Shown in pieces: positions 58,631 through 64,000 of a DNA stretch of 64,000 nucleotides. Each line of letters starts with the position of its first letter. Positions within the stretch are counted from its first letter, which is position 1. A program made the position numbers and the translations under genes. The notes beneath the pieces were generated by a model, which had not been told where the DNA came from, made no database searches, and was given only the letters and a program-made list of their open reading frames with translations. This DNA is from Solirubrobacteraceae bacterium (GTDB taxonomy: Bacteria > Actinomycetota > Thermoleophilia > Solirubrobacterales > Solirubrobacteraceae): positions 1-64,000 of the forward strand of contig JADGPO010000147.1 in the NCBI GenBank assembly GCA_017882405.1, in the 5' to 3' direction.

Positions 58631-60150
58631 GCATCCGCGTCTGTGTCGTCGGAGGCGGGACCGGCGGCCTGGAGGGCCTACTCTCGGCGCATGCGCAGCT
58701 CGGTTCGAAGGTCGAGCTGACGTTGATCGCACCCGACCGCGAATTCCGTTACAGACCGATGAGCGCCGCCTCGCTGTTCGCACCCGCCGACGAGCGCGGG
58801 CTTCCGATCACCGATGTCGTCGCTCAGACGCACGCCACCTGGGTAGTGGATCGCGTCGCGGCGGTCCACGAGGCGCAGGGAACGTTGCTGAGTCGCGACG
58901 GGGACGAGGTGGAGTTCGATTTCCTGCTGCTTGCTCTCGGTGCGCGATCTGAGCGCACGCTCCGTCAAGGACACATCTGGATGCGCGGCAGCGATCCGCA
59001 CTTCCTGGATCAGATCCTCGCCGATGTGCGCGCGGGCCGGGTGCGCAGCGTCGCCGTGGTCGTCCCACGTGGTGCGCGCTGGCCCGTGCCGGGGTATGAG
59101 CTGGCGCTGATCCTGGCGTGGACGGCCGGTGCGACCGGTGCCCGGTGCCGAGTCGCGCTGATCACCGCCGAGGGACGGCCCTTGGCGGCGCTCGGACACG
59201 AAGCGGCGGACACCGTCTTCGGCGAGCTCGAATCAGCCGGGGTCGAGGTCACGACCGGCGTCGAGGTGATGGATGAGGAGTCAAGCGATCCCGCCGCGCC
59301 GGGACCCGCGAGGATCGTCCTCGTGCCCGAGGAGCCCGCGAGCGAGGATGACGCGCTGATGGGCAGGCCGGCCGATCCCGCATCTGCACATCCCAGGGCG
59401 TCCGCGGTGGCGTTCGACCGCTTGATCTCCTTGCCCACCGTCGTCGGCCCGTTCATCGCAGGAGTGCCAACCGACGTCGCCGGCTTCGTCGAGGTCGACG
59501 AGGGGCTCAAGGTCTGTGGCAGCGAGCGCATGTGGGCCGCAGGCGCCTGCATCGCGGCCGCCCTGGAGCACAGCGCCCTGGCCGCCGAGCAGGCCGACGC
59601 CGCAGTCGCCGCGATCGCGGCCGCGGCCGCGGGCATCGAGGCAGCCGCGGGCAACCCGACGGCCGCGCCCGATCTCGCCGGCTTCCTGCTCACCGGACAG
59701 CGTGACCGATGGCTGGTTGAGAATCCGGCCGGTACTCGTGAACCGTCAACTCGGTGTCTGTGGTGGCCCCCCGGACGAGCGGTGGGGACGATGCTGGCCC
59801 AACGCATCGCCGCGTGGAATCCATCGCTCCAGAACGACTTGCCGGGGCATCCGGACGGAGTGGCGATCCGCGTGCCGGTCGCGCTGGGCTGCAACGGGAG
59901 ATCGGCGCTCGGTTCCGGCACGGAGGCCAGCCCCGAGGTCCGCCGCGCCCGGACGCGCGACATCGCGAATCGGCAGCTGATGGCAGTCCACCGACGTGAG
60001 CAAGCCGGCCAGGAGGAGCTGCGAGCGCTCACCGCTCGACTTCAGACGCTGGCCGACCAGCAGCAGGAGGTCATTCTTGAACTGCAGAAGCACGGCTACC
60101 TGCTCGACCACCGTCGATCGCCGTCCCGCCGGCCGCCGAGCTCGACGTGA
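58627..60150 (+). CDS. FAD-dependent pyridine-nucleotide oxidoreductase (NDH-2/SQR-like)
   Basis: A 507-residue flavoprotein beginning with a dinucleotide-binding fold (IRVCVVGGGTGGLEGLLSAH), then APDREFRYRPMSAASLFAPA (FAD contact resembling NDH-2/SQR) and FDFLLLALGARSE. The second FAD segment is ERMWAAGACIAAALEHSALA. The Cys pairs of true sulfide:quinone reductases are not in position, so NDH-2-like or other activity is more likely. A 100-residue helical C-terminal extension ends in a basic tail. GTG 58627 overlaps the gpmI stop. Confidence 0.78.
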   Translation: MSIRVCVVGGGTGGLEGLLSAHAQLGSKVELTLIAPDREFRYRPMSAASLFAPADERGLPITDVVAQTHATWVVDRVAAVHEAQGTLLSRDGDEVEFDFLLLALGARSERTLRQGHIWMRGSDPHFLDQILADVRAGRVRSVAVVVPRGARWPVPGYELALILAWTAGATGARCRVALITAEGRPLAALGHEAADTVFGELESAGVEVTTGVEVMDEESSDPAAPGPARIVLVPEEPASEDDALMGRPADPASAHPRASAVAFDRLISLPTVVGPFIAGVPTDVAGFVEVDEGLKVCGSERMWAAGACIAAALEHSALAAEQADAAVAAIAAAAAGIEAAAGNPTAAPDLAGFLLTGQRDRWLVENPAGTREPSTRCLWWPPGRAVGTMLAQRIAAWNPSLQNDLPGHPDGVAIRVPVALGCNGRSALGSGTEASPEVRRARTRDIANRQLMAVHRREQAGQEELRALTARLQTLADQQQEVILELQKHGYLLDHRRSPSRRPPSST

Positions 60151-60244
60151 GCGCGCCGCCGGTCGCGGACCGACGGCGCTTTCACATTCTTCGACAGGCG
60201 ACCAGACCGGCTGGCAGTCGGGCTGAGTGGCCCGCAGGCGGGTG

Positions 60245-61399
60245 TCAGCGGAGCGGCGCTCGCCGGGGATCGAGCAGCTCGTTGAGCCATTCGGCGACGA
60301 TCTTCGGCTGCGCGCCACCGGCCGCTTCGGCCGACAGCTCTGACTGAAAGGCATGGCCCCCCACGAGCTGCGCGCCCAGGCGCAGGGGCAGACCACCGGT
60401 GAGCAGCAACCCCTCGAGCCGCGGGCGAAACGGCCGAGGGTGCAGCGGCGCCCCGACGCGCGCCGCGATCGCGCGGGCGACCACCTCGGCCTGCTGAGCG
60501 GCCAATCCGCCGTGCTTGACCGGGAAGTCCGTGGCGTCGCCGGCGGCGAACACCCGCTCCTCACCCCGCACTCGGCAGAGATGGTCGATCGGGATGAACC
60601 CCCCGTCAACGCTGGGCAGACCCCGCAGATGCGGTCCGATCAGCTCCGGAAGCGCCAGCGCGCGATCGACCGCCAGCCGCCAAGAGCGATCGGCGATCTC
60701 CATGCGCCCGGAGCTGGCCGGTTCGTGCTCGACGATGACTTGGCCACGCTCGGGAACCTCAGCGTGTGCCCTCGTGAAGAGCTCGATGCCGAGCTCGGCG
60801 AGCAGGCTCCTCATGCCGGCGCTGGCACGCTCGCCGAACACCTGGAGCGGCGCCAGTTCGGGAGTGACGATCGTCAGGTCCAGCGTCCGTCCGGCTTCGG
60901 CACCCACGGTGGCTGTCATCAGAGCCGCCTCGTAGAGCGGCAGCGGCCAGCTCGCTCGGTCGTGGCCGACGAACGCCAGGCGCTGGACCCGGCCGGCCTG
61001 GACCTCGGCCACCAGCTCCTCGAGCGACGGCGCGGCCCGGTCATCGATCGTCACGGCGTGCTCATAGCGAACCCGCGTGGAGGCGCCCACGCAGATCACC
61101 AGCGCGTCGTAGCTCAACCGCGGGCCCGCCGCCGTGTGCAGGACCTGCGCCTCGCGATCCACCCAGCCCGCACGATCCGGCACCAGGTCCGCTCCGACGC
61201 GATCGGCGATCTGCTCCAGCGGGACACGCGGCGGCTCGGGATAGCCAAAGGCGCACGCCGGCACGAGCGGTCGATAGACGAACTGATCGTCGGGAGCGAC
61301 GAGCGTCAGGTTGACCCGCGGACCGGCAAGCTCGTTCAGGGCGGCGGCGACCTCGAGGGCGGCGACCCCGCCGCCGCAGATCACGACCTCGTGGGTCAT
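60245..61399 (-). CDS. FAD-dependent pyridine-nucleotide oxidoreductase (NDH-2/SQR-like), second copy
   Basis: A 384-residue flavoprotein from ATG 61399: HEVVICGGGVAALEVAAALN, APDDQFVYRPLVPACAFGYP, YDALVICVGASTRVRYEHAV, and the FAD-closing segment RVFAAGDATDFPVKHGGLAA. It is shorter and more canonical than the neighbour at 58627, with which it shares the YRP signature. The ATG overlaps the stop of the upstream USP gene by 4 bp, so both are co-expressed. It may feed electrons to quinone under stress; the substrate is not evident. Confidence 0.82.
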   Translation of the reverse strand: MTHEVVICGGGVAALEVAAALNELAGPRVNLTLVAPDDQFVYRPLVPACAFGYPEPPRVPLEQIADRVGADLVPDRAGWVDREAQVLHTAAGPRLSYDALVICVGASTRVRYEHAVTIDDRAAPSLEELVAEVQAGRVQRLAFVGHDRASWPLPLYEAALMTATVGAEAGRTLDLTIVTPELAPLQVFGERASAGMRSLLAELGIELFTRAHAEVPERGQVIVEHEPASSGRMEIADRSWRLAVDRALALPELIGPHLRGLPSVDGGFIPIDHLCRVRGEERVFAAGDATDFPVKHGGLAAQQAEVVARAIAARVGAPLHPRPFRPRLEGLLLTGGLPLRLGAQLVGGHAFQSELSAEAAGGAQPKIVAEWLNELLDPRRAPLR

Positions 61400-62319
61400 T
61401 CGTGTGTGTCTGCGGGCCGTGGCACGATCAGCAGCGGACATCGTGAGCCGTGGACCAGGCCCTCGCCGGTGCCGCCCAGCAGCAGCCGGGCCAGCGGTCC
61501 CCACCGTCGCGATCCGATGACGAGCAGGTCAAGCTCGGCGGAGAGCTCGCGCAACTCCTCCGCTGAGCGTCCGCGCGTGATCTCGACGGTCGCCTTGATC
61601 TTCAAATCCGAGATTGCCCCCTCGATCTGCCTCTCCAGATCCCCGGCCTCGTCATCCATGACCTCTGTCCAGGCCTGCATGATCGCGCCCATCCACACGT
61701 GCGGCCACCCCAGCGCCGGGACGCGATCGTCGATCACGCCGCGCACGACGAGCTCGGCGTCACTACCGCGGACCAGCGTGGCGGCGGCGGCGAGTGCCGT
61801 CGCGGCCTCGGGGCCCCCGTCGAAGCCCACTCCGATGCGCCCCAGCTGGAAATCGGGGTGAGCACTGAGCCCGCGCGGCGCGATCGCCAGCGCCCCCTGG
61901 AGGCCGTCGAGCAGCTGGCGAACATTGTGGCCAACGGACACCTCGCCCGCGGGTCCGTGTGAGCGCGAGCCGACCACGACCAGCTGACGGTGCTCTGTGC
62001 GGGCGAGCCGCCGAATCCCCCGAGCCACCGAGAGGTCGGTGGTGATCGCCGTGCGAGCCCCAGAAGCGTCGACGGCGCGGATGCGCGAGAGCATCGTCTC
62101 GGTCTCGCGGCGCGCGCGGCGCTGGTCGGCGCCGGGGAGCAGGAGCGGCAGCTCGGGTTCAACCGTCATCAACATGAGGTCACCGTCGGTGGCCGCGGCG
62201 ATCCTGGACGCGAGCAGCGCGGCATCCCGCGACTGTGCCCCCGGGTCGACGCCGACGGCGATGTGGCGCAGCTCGGTGATCGGGCACGCTGTGGTGTGGG
62301 ATGCGGTCTCTCTGCTCAT
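61396..62319 (-). CDS. Universal stress protein, tandem two-domain
   Basis: A 307-residue USP from ATG 62319. Domain 1: RHIAVGVDPGAQSRDAALLA with VVVGSRSHGPAGEVSVGHNV. Domain 2: RIGVGFDGGPEAATALAAAA and LLVIGSRRWGPLARLLLGGT followed by CPLLIVPRPAD. A CATCCGTAGGCGAC element lies 33 bp upstream. It forms a two-gene operon with the FAD oxidoreductase downstream. Domain 2 keeps the full G-x2-G-x9-G-T pattern. Confidence 0.9.
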   Translation of the reverse strand: MSRETASHTTACPITELRHIAVGVDPGAQSRDAALLASRIAAATDGDLMLMTVEPELPLLLPGADQRRARRETETMLSRIRAVDASGARTAITTDLSVARGIRRLARTEHRQLVVVGSRSHGPAGEVSVGHNVRQLLDGLQGALAIAPRGLSAHPDFQLGRIGVGFDGGPEAATALAAAATLVRGSDAELVVRGVIDDRVPALGWPHVWMGAIMQAWTEVMDDEAGDLERQIEGAISDLKIKATVEITRGRSAEELRELSAELDLLVIGSRRWGPLARLLLGGTGEGLVHGSRCPLLIVPRPADTHE

Positions 62320-62351
62320 CGCTAGATCCAATCCTTGTCGCCGACGGTCTC

Positions 62352-62365
62352 CATCCGTAGGCGAC
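62352..62365. promoter_or_regulatory. Candidate operator CATCCGTAGGCGAC
   Basis: A variant of the motif seen before other USP genes, here in the 166-bp gap between the divergent USP (start 62319) and deacetylase-like (start 62486) genes. TATAAA at 62447-62452 is a likely -10 for the latter. Confidence 0.45.
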
Positions 62366-62485
62366 CGCAATGGCCGGTGGGCAAGCAGCCGATCGACAAT
62401 CCGGCAGCTGGTGTCAGGCGCGTCCAGACGCCGCCGGAAAGGCAGTTATAAAGTCGTGGGCCCTTGGCGTCGAGGTCGCCGACCG

Positions 62486-63496
62486 ATGCTCTACATCCAC
62501 CATCCCTCTTCGCTGTCCCATGATCCGCAGGCGCTGTCGCCTGAGCACCCGGACGCTCCCGCGCGATTGGCGGCGATCGAGTCGGCGCTCGTCGTCGCCG
62601 GCATCGACCTCCAGCGTCTGGAGGCTCCTCCCGCGCAGCACGACGAGCTGAGGCTGGTGCACACCGAGCAGCACGTGTCGTTCATCCGCGCGCTCTGCCG
62701 GTCAGGCGGAGGGCAGATCGATGCCGACACCTATGTTGGCGAAGCCTCCTATGGAGCGGCGCTCCACGCTGCCGGCGGTGCCTGCGAGCTGGTGCGGATG
62801 CTGACCTCGGGCATGGCCGAAACGGGATTCTGCGCGCTGCGGCCCGCGGGACACCATGCCGAGCGCGACCGGGCGATGGGCTTTTGCCTGTTCAACAACA
62901 TGGCGATCGCCGTCGAGCACGCCATCCGCGAGCGCGGGATCCGGCGGGTGATGGTGATCGACTGGGACGTGCACCACGGTAACGGCACCGCCGAGATCTT
63001 TCGCCGGCGCGCGGACGTGCTGGTCGCGGACATCCACCAGGCCGGACTGTTCCCCGGCACAGGCGCGCTGGCTGACAGCGGCTCGGGACCCGGGCAGGGC
63101 TACACGGTCAACCTGCCGGTGCCGCGCGGGTCTGACGAGGAGGTCTGGCTGTCGCTGCTCGAGCACCTGATCGTGCCGATCGGGCTCGAGTACGAGCCCC
63201 AGCTGGTGCTGGTGTCCGCGGGCTTTGACGCGCACGAGGCCGATCCACTGGGGGAGTGTCGACTGCGGAGCAGCTCCTTCGGGCAGATGGCCTGCCACGT
63301 CCGTGACCTTGCCGGTCGTCTGGGCGTGCCGGTGGGGGCAGTGCTGGAAGGCGGCTATGACCTCGCAGCGCTCGCCGAGAGCGCGGTGGCCACGATCGCC
63401 GCCTTGGGCGGCGTCGGCGAGGTGGAGTCGGCCGCGCCCGACGCGCTGGTCACGCCGCGTGTCGCCTCGCATCTGGCTCACCGCTGGACCCTGTGA
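62486..63496 (+). CDS. Histone-deacetylase/AcuC-family amidohydrolase
   Basis: A 336-residue class II HDAC-like protein. Visible elements are MLYIHHPSSLSHDP, ARLAAIESAL, the catalytic RPAGHHAERDRAMGFCLFNN, the zinc-ligand motif VMVIDWDVHHGNGTAEIF, LVSAGFDAHEADPLGE and VLEGGYDLAALAESA. All zinc ligands (D-x-H and the later Asp) appear present. It may deacetylate acetylated proteins, polyamines or other amides, and could oppose the GNAT-type acyltransferase in the same island. The start is chosen at the first homologous residues. Confidence 0.92.
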   Translation: MLYIHHPSSLSHDPQALSPEHPDAPARLAAIESALVVAGIDLQRLEAPPAQHDELRLVHTEQHVSFIRALCRSGGGQIDADTYVGEASYGAALHAAGGACELVRMLTSGMAETGFCALRPAGHHAERDRAMGFCLFNNMAIAVEHAIRERGIRRVMVIDWDVHHGNGTAEIFRRRADVLVADIHQAGLFPGTGALADSGSGPGQGYTVNLPVPRGSDEEVWLSLLEHLIVPIGLEYEPQLVLVSAGFDAHEADPLGECRLRSSSFGQMACHVRDLAGRLGVPVGAVLEGGYDLAALAESAVATIAALGGVGEVESAAPDALVTPRVASHLAHRWTL

Positions 63497-63515
63497 CCCC
63501 GGTGGCGCGTACCCG

Positions 63516-63524
63516 CCACGGACG
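63516..63524 (-). promoter_or_regulatory. CGTCCGTGG, near-match to the CATCCGTRG motif
   Basis: On the minus strand, 87 bp upstream of the last USP gene; it differs from CATCCGTGG by one base. Confidence 0.25.
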
Positions 63525-63610
63525 GAGTCTGCGGGATCCCCGCCTTGGCCGCCGACAGCGGGGGCGCCACCCTGGAGCCCTGATGACACAGACCACCAAG
63601 GCGAGTGGCG

Positions 63611-64000
63611 ATGTTTGAGACGATCGTGTGGGCCAGCGACGGATCGGCCCACAGCAACCTGTGCCTGCCCTATGTCCGCGACCTCGGCGAGCGGTACGCG
63701 AGCTCGATGATCATCGTGCACGTAATCGAAGAGCTCGCCGTCGGAGCGCTTCGCGGTCCGGAGGTGCACGCCTACGAGGACCGAACGGTCGCCAAGCTCA
63801 AGGCACAGACGTTGGCGCTGCGCCGTCGGGGCATCCCCGCCTCCCTGCACGTCATCCGCGGAGCGACCGGCCATTGCGCCCGCCACGTCGCCGACGTGGC
63901 GGGCAGCGTCGACGCCGACCTGATGATCTGCGGCTCGCGAGGCCGCGCGCCCGCGTCCGGCGCGTTGCTGGGCAGCTTCAGCCTTCGCCTTCTCGCAGCG
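63611..64000 (+). CDS. Universal stress protein (cut by the right edge)
   Basis: The first 130 residues of a USP: MFETIVWASDGSAHSNLCLP, variable middle with ELAVGALRGPEVHAYEDRTV, and the ATP loop LMICGSRGRAPASGALLGSF followed by SLRLLAA at the edge. It belongs to the [14 protein letters not shown] subgroup together with the genes at 30969 and 35878. GGCGAGTGG precedes the ATG. Confidence 0.9.
   Translation, partial: MFETIVWASDGSAHSNLCLPYVRDLGERYASSMIIVHVIEELAVGALRGPEVHAYEDRTVAKLKAQTLALRRRGIPASLHVIRGATGHCARHVADVAGSVDADLMICGSRGRAPASGALLGSFSLRLLAA

Overview
The window is high-GC DNA from an actinobacterium. Gene content (BTAD/NB-ARC regulators, paired ArsA-type ATPases, WS/DGAT, GTG/TTG starts, apparently leaderless genes) suggests the Thermoleophilia/Solirubrobacterales side of the phylum. 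That placement is an inference, because no rRNA gene is present.

Layout. (1) 1-4.2 kb is the end of an integrative element: an IS1595-type transposase running off the left edge, a frameshifted winged-helix gene, an XRE/nucleotidyltransferase pair resembling a toxin-antitoxin module, an excisionase-like HTH gene, and a tyrosine integrase pointing at the 3' end of a tRNA-Val gene. (2) 4.3-11.6 kb is rich in decayed genes: two broken diguanylate cyclases, a cupin, a HisD-like dehydrogenase, a LacI regulator, a VOC protein, an aldo/keto reductase and a channel-like protein. Several keep both ends of the protein but have lost the middle. Only an SCP2 protein and a two-gene ABC exporter look intact. 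(3) 11.6-30.6 kb holds mostly intact genes: nitronate monooxygenase, a small secreted protein, a large SARP-like regulator, an FAD oxidase, a methyltransferase, a fused indolepyruvate ferredoxin oxidoreductase, a secreted beta-propeller, a MocD/MocE-like desaturase and Rieske pair, two membrane proteins, an ECF sigma factor with a large membrane and low-complexity extension, an SRPBCC protein and a flavodoxin. Remnants of TrmO, a Gfo/Idh dehydrogenase, a response regulator and a DUF4389 protein are scattered among them.

(4) 30.6-64 kb is a stress/dormancy island. It carries nine intact universal stress protein genes (one cut by the right edge) and one broken one, a DosS-like GAF-GAF histidine kinase, two NarL-type response regulators, a PPOX-fold protein, a four-CBS protein, phosphoketolase and acetate kinase, a GNAT/ADP-forming acyl-CoA synthetase, PPK2, a wax ester synthase/DGAT, an ArsA pair, a drug-type ABC exporter, gpmI with a pgk remnant, two FAD oxidoreductases and a histone-deacetylase-like enzyme. 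The composition matches DosR/DevR (Mycobacterium) and OsdR (Streptomyces) hypoxia regulons.

The genes could cooperate as a low-energy programme: phosphoketolase and acetate kinase yield ATP by substrate-level phosphorylation, the acyl-CoA synthetase links acetate and acetyl-CoA, PPK2 handles polyphosphate, WS/DGAT stores lipid, and the USPs and CBS protein sense nucleotides. A CATCCGTRG motif recurs in the intergenic regions of this island, including an identical 14-mer (CATCCGTGGTCGCC) beside two USP loci. It is a candidate operator for the local two-component system.
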